Assembly (NCBI RefSeq): GCF_000422365.1
Contig: NZ_KE383820.1
Coordinates: forward strand, 1-64,000
Origin: Mesoflavibacter zeaxanthinifaciens DSM 18436
GTDB lineage: Bacteria > Bacteroidota > Bacteroidia > Flavobacteriales > Flavobacteriaceae
Reading direction: 5' to 3'
DNA: 64,000 bases
Part shown: piece by piece, positions 7,825-16,980 of the stretch
Layout: every line of letters begins with the position of its first letter
Position numbering within the stretch: position 1 is the first letter of the stretch
Program-made: the position numbers and the translations under genes
Notes under the pieces: model-generated
Databases searched by the model: none
What the model was told of the DNA's origin: nothing
The model's input: the letters and a program-made list of their open reading frames with translations, nothing else

Positions 7825-8721
7825 ATGCAAAATAATGATTATTTAAAATGGGTTTACCTATTGATGTTGTCTTTAATTTGGGGTACATCTTTTATCCTGA
7901 TAAAAAAGGCATTGATAGGATTAAATGCTTATCAATTAGGAGCTTTACGCACGATTATTACCGGTGTGTTTTTGTTTATTGTTGGTTATAATAAATTGAA
8001 GCTTCTCAAAAAAGAAGACTGGAAATGGATAGCGCTTTCAGGTTTTGTAGGCTCATTTTTTCCTGCGTTTTTCTTTGCTATAGCAGAAACTGAAATTGAT
8101 AGCGCTGTGGCTTCTATTTTAAATAGTTTGGTGCCTTTAAACACGGTTTTGTTAGGTGCTGCTGTTTTTAAAATAGCGACAAATACTAGGCAAGTTATTG
8201 GGATTGTAATTGGTTTTGTAGGGACTTCTATTTTAATTCTTGAAGGAGCAGATCTAAATCCAAATCAAAATTATTGGTATGCAGGTTTTGTAATTGCATC
8301 TACAATTATGTATGCAATTAATGTAAATGTTATAAAAACTTATTTGCAACATGTTAAACCATTAAGTATTGCAGCAGGTAATTATGTTATAATTTTTATT
8401 CCTGCATTATTGGTGTTGATTTTGACTGACTTTTTTAATGTTGAAAACTTAGACCAATCAGAATTTGTAAGCTCTATTGGTTTTGTAGTTGTTTTATCTT
8501 TTTTTGGTACCGCTTTAGCCAAAGTTTTATTTAATAAGTTAGTGCAGATGTCAACACCTGTGTTTGCATCTTCTGTAACTTATATAATGCCAATTGTAGC
8601 ATTAATTTGGGGATTATTAGATAATGAAACTTTTAGTTGGACCCAAGGTTTGGGTAGTTTGATAATATTATTTGGTGTGTTTTTAGCAAATAGAAAGCAA
8701 AAAAAAATCCGAAGTAATTAA
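7825..8721 (+). CDS. EamA/DMT-superfamily permease
   Basis: A 298-residue integral membrane protein with about ten transmembrane helices in two EamA repeats (roughly 8-140 and 155-290). The signature LIWGTSFILIKKAL appears in the first repeat and the IWGLLDNETFSW motif in the second. The ATG at 7825 is preferred over an in-frame TTG at 7819. The family exports or imports small metabolites; the substrate cannot be read from sequence. Its stop codon lies inside the loop of the following terminator. Confidence 0.88.
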   Translation: MQNNDYLKWVYLLMLSLIWGTSFILIKKALIGLNAYQLGALRTIITGVFLFIVGYNKLKLLKKEDWKWIALSGFVGSFFPAFFFAIAETEIDSAVASILNSLVPLNTVLLGAAVFKIATNTRQVIGIVIGFVGTSILILEGADLNPNQNYWYAGFVIASTIMYAINVNVIKTYLQHVKPLSIAAGNYVIIFIPALLVLILTDFFNVENLDQSEFVSSIGFVVVLSFFGTALAKVLFNKLVQMSTPVFASSVTYIMPIVALIWGLLDNETFSWTQGLGSLIILFGVFLANRKQKKIRSN

Positions 8722-8734
8722 ACTTCGGATTTTT
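8704..8734 (+). terminator. Terminator overlapping the end of the EamA gene
   Basis: AAATCCGAAGT pairs with ACTTCGGATTT around the TAA stop, followed by T's. The A-run on the other side makes it usable by the converging M16 gene as well. Confidence 0.8.
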
Positions 8735-8756
8735 AATAAATATCATAAACAATTAA

Positions 8757-10835
8757 TTATTCAAAGTCTGCTTCTGTAACACCTTCGTTAACTTTAATTG
8801 CTTTAAAATTCATAGATATAGTTTGAGGTCCAGAAACAATTGTTTGACCATACGGTAACTGTACTCCGTTAACAGGAGAATAGTTGTTGTATGATACAAC
8901 TGTTTTAATTTCTTGACCTTGTGCTTCGGTAGTACTTTCTACTTGAGTTAATAAGTTAGTAGACGTATTGTAATAACGGAAGATTTCATTATCTCCATTA
9001 ACTACTTTTACTTTGTAGTTATCCTCTCCGTTAATAGAAACAATGCTTTCTAAGCTTACATTGTTCATGTCCAAATCAGTTTCTGGGAATAATGCTGGGC
9101 TAGCTTTTTTCTCTGCAATTTGATCTTCTGTCATATCTCTTTTCATTCCTTGTTGCTCCATATATCCAGTTGTTCCATTCCACTTTTGCTTCATTAAAGT
9201 ACCCATACCTTCAGCGTTCATTTCTAAAGATTCTTTGTTAGGCATCATGTATTTTACTTCTGCAGTTAAAGGAATTGGCACACCTTCAATTTTTACATCT
9301 CCACTCATGTGTACTGTTTTTACAGCTTTGATTTTGTCTATTCCACCAACAGCTGTTAAGTAATTATCAACTACTGTTTTTGCAGTAACACCATCAGGGA
9401 TTGGTTTAGAAAATACTGGCTTTTCTACAGGGTTTGCAAATTTGTCAAAATACTTAATAGGTAATCCTGTTTTTTCTAAGTTAGGTATTACTTCGCTTCC
9501 TTTACCAACTATAATAACTCTTGCATTTTCAGGCTTAAAATATTTATTAGCTGCATCTTTAATGTCTTGAACTGTAAGTGCATTAATTCTTGATAAATAA
9601 GTCTTGTAGTAATCTGCAGGAAGATTGTTTAGTTTAATGTTTAGAGCATTTCTTGCAATAGTTTGTGGTTGTTCTAAAGACATGATAAAACTACCTACAT
9701 ACTTAGCTTTTGCATTTTTTAAAGCTTCTTCAGTAATCGTTTCGTTTTTAATACGATTTACCTCTTTAAGCATTTCTACTACAGAGCTATCTGTAACCAT
9801 ATTTCTTACTTCTGCAGTAGCTTCAAATCTTGATGCACCATATTTATTTGCTCCTATACTAGAATAAGATCCATAGGTATAACCTTTATCCTCACGAAGG
9901 TTTAAGAATAAATAACCTTCACCACCACCACCAAGGATGTAGTTAGCAACTTTAGCAGCTAGGTAATCGTCATCATTCATTTTTAAGTCTACATTGTTAG
10001 TTAAAGCAATGTTAGATTGAACTGCGTTTGGCATATCAACAAAATTGATTTGCGTAGCAGGTACATTAGGATTTGGTTTAATTACATTAGTTGTAACATC
10101 TATTCCTTTTTCCCAATTTTTAAAATATTTCTTTACGTTTTTTTCAACGGTTTTAAAATCTACATCTCCAACAATTACAAGGTAAGCATTGTTTGGGTTA
10201 AAGTATTTTTGGTAAAAAGCTCTAACATTATCTAACGTAATATTATTTACAGTTTCTTCTGTAATAAATTCTCCATAAGGATGTTTTTTACCATAAGCAA
10301 GTGCAGAACCTACTCTTCCTGCTACAGCAGATACACTTTTTTCTGAATTTTTAAGTCCTTCTAAAACTTTAGTTTTTTCTTTGTCAAACTCTTCTTGTGT
10401 AAATAATGGGTTAATTGCTGCATCTGCCATTAACTCCATAATACGCTCAGAATATTTAGATAAACCAGAAGCGTATGCGCTACTAGATCCAAAACTTAAT
10501 CTTGCTCCTAAAAAGTCAATTTCATCATTAAATTCGTCTTTAGATATATTTGTAGTTCCATTACCTAACATAGCTCCAAGCATACTCGATACTCCAGCTT
10601 TGTCTCCTTCTACAATTGGATTGTTGTCAATTGTTAAAGAGTAAGATACGCGTGGTAATTTGTGGTTTTCTACAACTAAAACTTTAAGTCCATTTTTAAG
10701 TTGAAATTCTCCTGGTACTTCTAGAGTAATGGTTGGAGCAGGACCTGGTTTAGGTTGTACAGATCTATCAATTTGAGCTGTTGCAGAAATTGATAAGAAC
10801 AATACGGCTAATAAGGCTGTTATTTTTGTTTTCAT
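8757..10835 (-). CDS. M16-family peptidase-like protein, non-catalytic partner, with LolA-like C-terminal domain
   Basis: The 692-residue secreted protein (signal peptide to about residue 20) holds two M16 repeats (about 35-250 and 255-460). The zinc motif HxxEH is missing: the matching region reads AGVSSMLGAMLGNGT. The R/Y-containing second repeat (NLREDKGYTYG) is kept. Such degenerate subunits pair with a catalytic M16 subunit, here encoded 49 bp upstream. The last 210 or so residues form a separate domain (VVDNYLTAVGGIDKIKAV, later MKQKWNGTTGYM) resembling outer-membrane lipoprotein-sorting (LolA-like) folds. It may bind a lipidic or peptide ligand; this is inference. Confidence 0.88.
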   Translation of the reverse strand: MKTKITALLAVLFLSISATAQIDRSVQPKPGPAPTITLEVPGEFQLKNGLKVLVVENHKLPRVSYSLTIDNNPIVEGDKAGVSSMLGAMLGNGTTNISKDEFNDEIDFLGARLSFGSSSAYASGLSKYSERIMELMADAAINPLFTQEEFDKEKTKVLEGLKNSEKSVSAVAGRVGSALAYGKKHPYGEFITEETVNNITLDNVRAFYQKYFNPNNAYLVIVGDVDFKTVEKNVKKYFKNWEKGIDVTTNVIKPNPNVPATQINFVDMPNAVQSNIALTNNVDLKMNDDDYLAAKVANYILGGGGEGYLFLNLREDKGYTYGSYSSIGANKYGASRFEATAEVRNMVTDSSVVEMLKEVNRIKNETITEEALKNAKAKYVGSFIMSLEQPQTIARNALNIKLNNLPADYYKTYLSRINALTVQDIKDAANKYFKPENARVIIVGKGSEVIPNLEKTGLPIKYFDKFANPVEKPVFSKPIPDGVTAKTVVDNYLTAVGGIDKIKAVKTVHMSGDVKIEGVPIPLTAEVKYMMPNKESLEMNAEGMGTLMKQKWNGTTGYMEQQGMKRDMTEDQIAEKKASPALFPETDLDMNNVSLESIVSINGEDNYKVKVVNGDNEIFRYYNTSTNLLTQVESTTEAQGQEIKTVVSYNNYSPVNGVQLPYGQTIVSGPQTISMNFKAIKVNEGVTEADFE

Positions 10836-10884
10836 TATGTTTTATATTTTAAATTGAAAAATTGCCGAAGCTAATCTTCATTTC

Positions 10885-12207
10885 TTATTTGTTATCTTTT
10901 TCCTCTGGTAAATACTCTAATACAAGACGCTTATTAGGCTGTAAGTATTTTTTAGCTACTTCTTGCATATCTTCTCTAGTAATAGATCTATAGATTTCAA
11001 TTTCTGAATTGATTAAATCTGTATCACCGTAAAGCATGTAGTATCTAGCTAAAGAGTTAGCAATACCTGAGATACTAGAATTAGAATTTACAAATTGATT
11101 TTCAAATTGATTTTGAAGTTTTTGATAATCTCTTTCTGATATTAATTCGTTTTGAACTTTAACAATCTCTTCATCAATTTCTTTAATTAGATCAGAAAGT
11201 TTTACATCTCCTAAAGGAAGACCAAAAAGGATATAAGTACCGTAGTCTTCTTGGCTATTGTTAAAAGCACCAACTTGTAAAGCCATTTTCTTTTCGTCAA
11301 CTAACTTTTTGTAAAGTACAGAAGATTTTCCGCTACTTAAGTAAGTAGATAACATATCTAAAACGTAAGCGTCTCTATCTTTCATAGATGGCGTACGATA
11401 AGCAGCTACAACAGCAGGTATTTGGATGTTAGCGTCGTAAGCTTTAGCATTTATTTGTTCTGTTATTGGGTCTTCTTTTGGGAAGTTTCTTGTAATTTCT
11501 TCACCTCTTGGAATTGGTCCAAAATAATCTTTAATCATTTTTTTAACCTGAGGTACATCTATATCACCAGCTACAACTAAAACAGCGTTGTTAGGCACAT
11601 AGAATTTTTTGTTAAATGCTTGAAACTCTTCTAAAGTTGCTGCATCTAAATGTTCCATCTCACCAATTGTAGTCCAACGGTAAGGATGTTTTTTAAACAT
11701 GTGTTTTTTTACGTTTTCAAAAAACTTACCATAAGGAGAGTTATCTACACGTAAACGTTTTTCTTCTTTTACAACTTCATTCTGTGTATCTACACCAATT
11801 TGATTAATTACAGGATGCATTAAACGCTCAGATTCCATCCATAAACCTAATTCAACTTGGTTAGAAGGAAAAACTTCGTAGTAGTACGTTCTATCATCTG
11901 TAGTATTAGCGTTGTTGCTACCACCATTTGATGATACTATTTTAAACCAATCTCCACGAGGAATGTTTTCTGTACCTTCAAATAAAAGATGCTCAAAAAA
12001 GTGAGCAAATCCTGTGCGTTCTGGGTTTTCGTCTTTAGCACCAACGTGATACATTACAGAAGTAGTAACAACAGGTGCAGAATTGTCTTGATGTAAAATA
12101 ACGTGCATGCCGTTATCTAAATCATACTCTTCATACTTAACTTCTTGAGCATTAGCGGTAAAACCAGCCAACACTAAAGCTGCTAATGAGAATAAACTTT
12201 TTTTCAT
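10885..12207 (-). CDS. Zinc metallopeptidase of family M16, catalytic subunit
   Basis: From the ATG at 12207 (an upstream in-frame start at 12249 would spoil the signal peptide) the protein is 440 residues: MKKSLFSLAALVLAGFTANAQ, then a two-repeat M16 fold. The inverted zinc motif HFFEH is followed about 75 residues later by the third ligand region (NEVVKEEKR). It should degrade peptides in the periplasm as a heterodimer with the inactive M16 protein encoded downstream. The two genes form an operon. A -7 motif lies upstream at 12277-12284. Confidence 0.92.
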   Translation of the reverse strand: MKKSLFSLAALVLAGFTANAQEVKYEEYDLDNGMHVILHQDNSAPVVTTSVMYHVGAKDENPERTGFAHFFEHLLFEGTENIPRGDWFKIVSSNGGSNNANTTDDRTYYYEVFPSNQVELGLWMESERLMHPVINQIGVDTQNEVVKEEKRLRVDNSPYGKFFENVKKHMFKKHPYRWTTIGEMEHLDAATLEEFQAFNKKFYVPNNAVLVVAGDIDVPQVKKMIKDYFGPIPRGEEITRNFPKEDPITEQINAKAYDANIQIPAVVAAYRTPSMKDRDAYVLDMLSTYLSSGKSSVLYKKLVDEKKMALQVGAFNNSQEDYGTYILFGLPLGDVKLSDLIKEIDEEIVKVQNELISERDYQKLQNQFENQFVNSNSSISGIANSLARYYMLYGDTDLINSEIEIYRSITREDMQEVAKKYLQPNKRLVLEYLPEEKDNK

Positions 12208-12276
12208 GTTTAAGATATTTAATTGTCTATTTTTTGGTATTAGTATCAAATCTTAAAGATTTGTTACACTTTTTAA

Positions 12277-12284
12277 CAAAAATA
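12277..12284 (-). promoter_or_regulatory. -7 element for the M16 peptidase operon
   Basis: On the minus strand TATTTTTG matches TAnnTTTG, about 70 bp before the start codon. No -33 element is clear. Confidence 0.4.
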
Positions 12285-12398
12285 ACAATAGAAATGGCTT
12301 AACATCCTTTCAATCAGAAAAATTAACATCAAATTATAAAAAAACAGTTTTTTTTTCACGAAATTAAATGGACTATTTAACCAATAAAATAAAAAACT

Positions 12399-12851
12399 AT
12401 GAAAAATATCTCATTACCTATTAAATATGGGTTTGCCATAAGTGCAGCCCTTATTGCTTATTTTTTAATTTTAGCATTATTTAATTTACACACAAATCCT
12501 TTTTTTAGTTTGTTTAATGGCTTTATAACGGGATTTGGTATTTACGAAGTTATTAAGCATCAAAAACTAAAACAAGATGAAGACTTTACTTACTCTAATG
12601 GATTTACATCAGGCTTAGTAGCAGGATTCTTAGCTGCTATTGTTTTTACAATATTTTTTACGTTATATGCTACCGAAATTAATCCTGATTTTTTAAGTCA
12701 GCTACTTACTGTATTTAAACAAGATTACAACGTACACATAGGATTAGTGGCTTTTGTAGTTGCAATTATGGGATTTGCTACAACAGTAGTCTTAACCTTA
12801 ACTTGCATGCAAATGCTAAAAAAGAGCAGAAATATGCTTCAAAATGCCTAA
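12399..12851 (+). CDS. DUF4199-family membrane protein
   Basis: A 150-residue protein with four predicted transmembrane helices (about 11-30, 33-48, 66-90, 116-140). Pattern and length match DUF4199, a Bacteroidota family of unknown function. The helix-2 segment ITGFGIYEVIKH and the polar stretch KQDEDFTYSNGFTSG fit the family. It lies between the divergent M16 operon and rplU. The rplU promoter overlaps the end of this gene, so the two are separately transcribed. Confidence 0.8.
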   Translation: MKNISLPIKYGFAISAALIAYFLILALFNLHTNPFFSLFNGFITGFGIYEVIKHQKLKQDEDFTYSNGFTSGLVAGFLAAIVFTIFFTLYATEINPDFLSQLLTVFKQDYNVHIGLVAFVVAIMGFATTVVLTLTCMQMLKKSRNMLQNA

Positions 12852-12855
12852 AACG

Positions 12856-12886
12856 TTTGTAGATTAATTAATTAGAAGTATATTTG
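12856..12886 (+). promoter_or_regulatory. Consensus promoter of rplU-rpmA
   Basis: TTTG (12856-12859), exactly 19 bp, then TATATTTG (12879-12886). This is a complete match to the Bacteroidota TTTG-N19-TAnnTTTG consensus, about 63 bp before the rplU ATG. Confidence 0.9.
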
Positions 12887-12948
12887 CATCCGCTTTCTGA
12901 GAAAACAGAAGCAATTAGTAATAATTAAATTAATAAAAACGTTACGCT

Positions 12949-13602
12949 ATGTACGCAATTGTAGAGATAGCAGGGCATCAATTTAAAGTTGAAAAAGACC
13001 AAAAAGTTTTTGTTAATCGTTTAGCAGTAGAAGAAGGTAAGCAAGTTGATTTTGACAACGTACTTTTATTAGCAGACGGTAGCAATGTAACAGTAGGCGC
13101 CCCAGCTATAGATGGAGCACAAGTAAGTGCAAAAGTCTTAAAGCACCTTAAAGGTGATAAAGTTATTGTTTTCAAAAAGAAAAGACGTAAAGGTTACCGT
13201 GTGAAAAATGGTCACAGACAAGCCTTAACTGAAATCGTAATTGAAAACATAGTAGCATCTGGAGCTAAGCCAGCAAAAAAAGCTGAAAAAGCTGCTCCAA
13301 AAAAAGAAGCTAAAGCAGAAGCACCAAAAGCAGCTGCAAAAAAGTCTACTGCTAAAGCAGACGATTTAAAGAAAATTGAAGGTATCGGACCTAAAATTGC
13401 AGAAACTTTAGTAGAAGCAGGAATTGCTACTTATGCAGATTTAGCTAAAGCTAAACCAGCAAAAATTTCTGAAATCATCGAAGGTGTTCGTGGTAATCAC
13501 GTACCAGACACTTGGCCTCAACAAGCTCAATTAGCTGCTGATGGTAAGTGGGATGAATTAAAAGAGTTACAAGACAAATTAGATGGTGGAGTAGAAAAAT
13601 AA
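12949..13602 (+). CDS. rplU: 50S ribosomal protein L21 with C-terminal helix-hairpin-helix extension
   Basis: Residues 1-103 are a standard L21 (MYAIVEIAGHQFKVEKDQ ... FKKKRRKGYRVKNGHRQ), a 23S rRNA-binding protein. The protein continues to 217 residues: an Ala/Lys-rich linker (about 108-140), then a helix-hairpin-helix-like domain (DDLKKIEGIGPKIAETL, IATYADLAKAKPAKI). Free-standing domains of this type bind nucleic acid. The extension is, as I recall, common in flavobacterial L21. The gene pairs with rpmA 64 bp downstream and is driven by a full consensus promoter. Confidence 0.96.
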   Translation: MYAIVEIAGHQFKVEKDQKVFVNRLAVEEGKQVDFDNVLLLADGSNVTVGAPAIDGAQVSAKVLKHLKGDKVIVFKKKRRKGYRVKNGHRQALTEIVIENIVASGAKPAKKAEKAAPKKEAKAEAPKAAAKKSTAKADDLKKIEGIGPKIAETLVEAGIATYADLAKAKPAKISEIIEGVRGNHVPDTWPQQAQLAADGKWDELKELQDKLDGGVEK

Positions 13603-13666
13603 TCTACAACACTTAAGTATAACACAACGTTACTGCGTAAAGCAGAAACTTTAAAACCTTAAAATT

Positions 13667-13927
13667 ATGGCTCATAAAAAAGGAGTTGGTAGTTCTAAAA
13701 ACGGTAGAGAATCAGAATCGAAACGATTAGGTGTTAAGATTTTTGGTGGTCAAGCAGCTGTTGCTGGAAATATCATTGTAAGACAAAGAGGTAACACACA
13801 TCATCCAGGTGAAAACGTATACCAAGGTAAAGACCATACGTTACACGCTCAAGTAGATGGTGTTGTAAAATTCACAAAGAAAAAAGATAACAAATCTTAT
13901 GTTTCTATAGAGCCTTTTCAGGCTTAA
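13667..13927 (+). CDS. rpmA: 50S ribosomal protein L27
   Basis: An 86-residue standard L27: [20 protein letters not shown] at the N-terminus (reaching the peptidyl-transferase centre) and [10 protein letters not shown] plus HPGENV in the core. There is no Firmicutes-type cleavable N-terminal extension; the protein starts directly at MAHKK. Co-transcribed with rplU and closed by a strong terminator. Confidence 0.97.
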   Translation: MAHKKGVGSSKNGRESESKRLGVKIFGGQAAVAGNIIVRQRGNTHHPGENVYQGKDHTLHAQVDGVVKFTKKKDNKSYVSIEPFQA

Positions 13928-13947
13928 GAATTTTTAGCCCAAAAAAC

Positions 13948-13981
13948 AAAAAACCCTTTCTAATTTTAGAAAGGGTTTTTT
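13948..13981 (+). terminator. Terminator of rplU-rpmA
   Basis: AAACCCTTTCTAA pairs with TTAGAAAGGGTTT around a 2-4-nt loop, followed by a T-run. Confidence 0.9.
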
Positions 13982-14121
13982 GTTTCTTTAATATTACCTC
14001 ATAGTTTTGTTAATATTAAAAAGCTTATTTTTTCATTTAAAAATAACTCAACCTTTAAGTTTATCTAAATTCACTTAGATGGGTATTTTATTATTTAGCG
14101 TTGAACAAAAATCAACAAAAT

Positions 14122-16980
14122 ATGAAATACTTTTACACCTTATTAATGCTGCTAACTATCTCTTTTAGTAGCTATTCTCAGTCAGGAAATATTCAAGGAA
14201 CATTAACAGATGAAAATGGTATATCTATACCAGGAGCTACTATTTTAATAGAAACATTAAATAAAGGAGCAATCTCTAACTTTAATGGTAAATATACTCT
14301 AGTAGACGTGCCAGAAGGAAATTATACTGTATTGGTTAAATATTTAGGATATTCTGATGTTTCAAAATCTGTACAAGTAACAGCTAATACAACAACAACG
14401 CTAAATATAAATTTAAACTCAGAAAACACCGAATTAGAAACGGTTGTATTGACTGGATACGGTATTGGTAGTCAAGCAAGAGCTTTAAATGCTCAAAAAA
14501 ACAAACAAAATATTACAAATATCGTATCTACAGACCAAATAGGTAAGTTTCCTGATGCCAATGTAGGAGATGCTGTAAAGCGTATACCAGGTATTACAAT
14601 GCAAGTAGATCAAGGAGAAGCAAGAAATATTATTGTTAGAGGTTTATCACCTCAATTAAACTCGGTAACTCTTAACGGAAGCAGAATTCCTTCTGCAGAA
14701 GGAGATAATAGAAACATACAAATGGATTTAATTCCTTCTGACATGATTCAAACTATCGAAGTTAATAAAGCCGTTACACCAGATATGGATGCAGATGCAC
14801 TTGGAGGATCTGTAAATTTAATTACAAGAACATCGCCACAAGGATTTAGATTGTCTGCAACAGCTGGTTCTGGTTTAAACTTTATTACAGATAAGCGTAT
14901 TTTAAATGGTTCATTTTTAGTAGGAGACCGTTCTAACGATGGTAAATTTGGTTGGATGGTTTCTGCATCTATCAATGATAATGATTTTGGAAGTGATAAC
15001 GTAGAAACAGAATGGACAGATGAGTTTGAATATAATACAGGAGTCCAAGACATAGAAGGTGATGATATCCTTGAAGAAGTAGATGTAAATCCTTACGCTA
15101 ATGTTTTTGAAATTAGAGAATACTTAGTACAACGTGTTAGAAGAAGTTTTTCTGCAAATTTTGATTACGAGTTAGATAAAAATAATACGGTTTACTTCAA
15201 ATCAATTTACAACTGGAGAGATGATCGCGAAAACAGATTTAGATTAGAACATGAAATATTAGATGGAGAAGATATTGGTTTAGGCGATTTTAATGTTGAT
15301 AGCAATGGAAATTTAACCATGTTTCCGGTTGAGGCAAAAAGACAGTCTAAAGGCGGAATTGATAATAATAGAAATAAAAACAGGCGTTTAGAAGATCAAC
15401 GTATGTTTAACTTTAGTTTAGGTGGAGATCATTTATTAGGTAATGTAGAATTTGATTGGATGGCTTCATTTGCTAAAGCATCTGAAGAAAGATTAAACGA
15501 GCGTTATCTAGAATACGAAAGCGAGTACATGGTTAACTTTAATAACAATCAAGATAAACCAAACTATTCACCAGTAAATGCTGCTAATTCTGATTTTTCA
15601 ATTTTTACGTTTAATGAGTTATCAGAAGAAAATCAATATACAGAAGAAGAAGATTTTAACTTTTTTGTAAATGCCAAATTACCAGTTTCTATTGTTGAAG
15701 ATAGAGATGGATTTTTAAAATTTGGAGTAAAAACTAGATTAAAAAATAAAAATAGAGATAACGATTTTACAGAATACAGTGATGCAACAGGAATGTTAGA
15801 AGAGTTAGGAATGATTCCTACAAAAAACTACTCTGATTCAGATTTCTTAGCTGGTAGTCAATATCAAATAGGGACATTTGCTTCAGAAGAATTTTTAGGA
15901 GGACTTAATCTTAACAACACAAACCTATTTGAAAGTGAAGATTTGCCAGAAGAATACATAACAGCAAACTACGATGTTAATGAAAACGTATATGCAGGAT
16001 ATGTTATGTTAAATCAAGATTTTTCTGATAAATTTAGCGTGTTAGCAGGTGTTAGGTTAGAGCATACTTCTATTGATAGTGAAGGTAACGAGTTGACTTT
16101 TAATGAAGATGGAGATGTAGACGGTATTCAAAAATTAACAGATAAAAATTCTTACACAAACCTTTTACCAGGTGTTCATTTAAAATATAACGTAACAGAT
16201 AATACTGTTTTACGTTTTGCTTGGACAAATACTTTAGCGCGACCAAACTATGTAGACTTAGTGCCTTATCAAGAAATTAATAATGAAGATGAAGAGATTT
16301 TCTTAGGTAATTCAGAGTTAGACCCAACTACATCTATGAACTTTGATATTATGGCAGAGCATTACTTTAAATCTGTTGGTATAATATCAGGAGGTTTATT
16401 TTATAAAGATATTCAAGATTTTGTTTACGTAAGACAAACAGAAAACGAAAATGGTTATGAAGTTTACCAACCACTAAACGGAGATGGAGCATCGGTTTTT
16501 GGAGCAGAATTTTCATTTCAACGTCGTTTAGATTTCTTACCAGGTTTTGCTAAAAACTTTAATATTTATTTAAACTACACGTATTTAACTTCAAATACAG
16601 ATGGTATTTATAACGAAGACGGAGAAGAGCGTACAGATTTAGATTTACCACAAACAGCTCCAAATATGTTTAACGGATCTTTAAGCTATGATGCTAAAAA
16701 ATTCAGTTTACGTTTATCAGCAAACTTTTCAGACGATTATATAGATGAAATAGGAGGAAATGCTTTTGAAGACAGATACTATGACGAGCAGTTTTTCTTA
16801 GACTTTAATGCTAATGTTGCATTAAGTAAAAATCTAACCTTATATGCTAATTTAAATAACATTACTAACCAACCATTACGTTATTATCAAGGTGTAAAAG
16901 GAAGAACCATGCAAATGGAATACTACGAGAAGCGTTTAACCTTTGGATTAAAGTATGATCTATTTAAAAGCAAAAAATAA
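14122..16980 (+). CDS. TonB-dependent outer-membrane receptor paired with phytase
   Basis: Starting at the ATG at 14122 (a TTG at 14101 would add seven poor residues before the signal peptide), the protein is 952 residues. It has a signal peptide, a carboxypeptidase-like beta-sandwich domain (about 22-105: IQGTLTDENG, IPGATILIE), a plug domain (VVLTGYG, IVRGLSPQLNSVTLNG) and a 22-strand barrel. There is no SusD partner. The phytase gene overlaps its stop codon by 1 bp, so the receptor probably imports phytate, its products or an associated metal complex. The substrate is inferred from context only. Confidence 0.92.
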   Translation: MKYFYTLLMLLTISFSSYSQSGNIQGTLTDENGISIPGATILIETLNKGAISNFNGKYTLVDVPEGNYTVLVKYLGYSDVSKSVQVTANTTTTLNINLNSENTELETVVLTGYGIGSQARALNAQKNKQNITNIVSTDQIGKFPDANVGDAVKRIPGITMQVDQGEARNIIVRGLSPQLNSVTLNGSRIPSAEGDNRNIQMDLIPSDMIQTIEVNKAVTPDMDADALGGSVNLITRTSPQGFRLSATAGSGLNFITDKRILNGSFLVGDRSNDGKFGWMVSASINDNDFGSDNVETEWTDEFEYNTGVQDIEGDDILEEVDVNPYANVFEIREYLVQRVRRSFSANFDYELDKNNTVYFKSIYNWRDDRENRFRLEHEILDGEDIGLGDFNVDSNGNLTMFPVEAKRQSKGGIDNNRNKNRRLEDQRMFNFSLGGDHLLGNVEFDWMASFAKASEERLNERYLEYESEYMVNFNNNQDKPNYSPVNAANSDFSIFTFNELSEENQYTEEEDFNFFVNAKLPVSIVEDRDGFLKFGVKTRLKNKNRDNDFTEYSDATGMLEELGMIPTKNYSDSDFLAGSQYQIGTFASEEFLGGLNLNNTNLFESEDLPEEYITANYDVNENVYAGYVMLNQDFSDKFSVLAGVRLEHTSIDSEGNELTFNEDGDVDGIQKLTDKNSYTNLLPGVHLKYNVTDNTVLRFAWTNTLARPNYVDLVPYQEINNEDEEIFLGNSELDPTTSMNFDIMAEHYFKSVGIISGGLFYKDIQDFVYVRQTENENGYEVYQPLNGDGASVFGAEFSFQRRLDFLPGFAKNFNIYLNYTYLTSNTDGIYNEDGEERTDLDLPQTAPNMFNGSLSYDAKKFSLRLSANFSDDYIDEIGGNAFEDRYYDEQFFLDFNANVALSKNLTLYANLNNITNQPLRYYQGVKGRTMQMEYYEKRLTFGLKYDLFKSKK

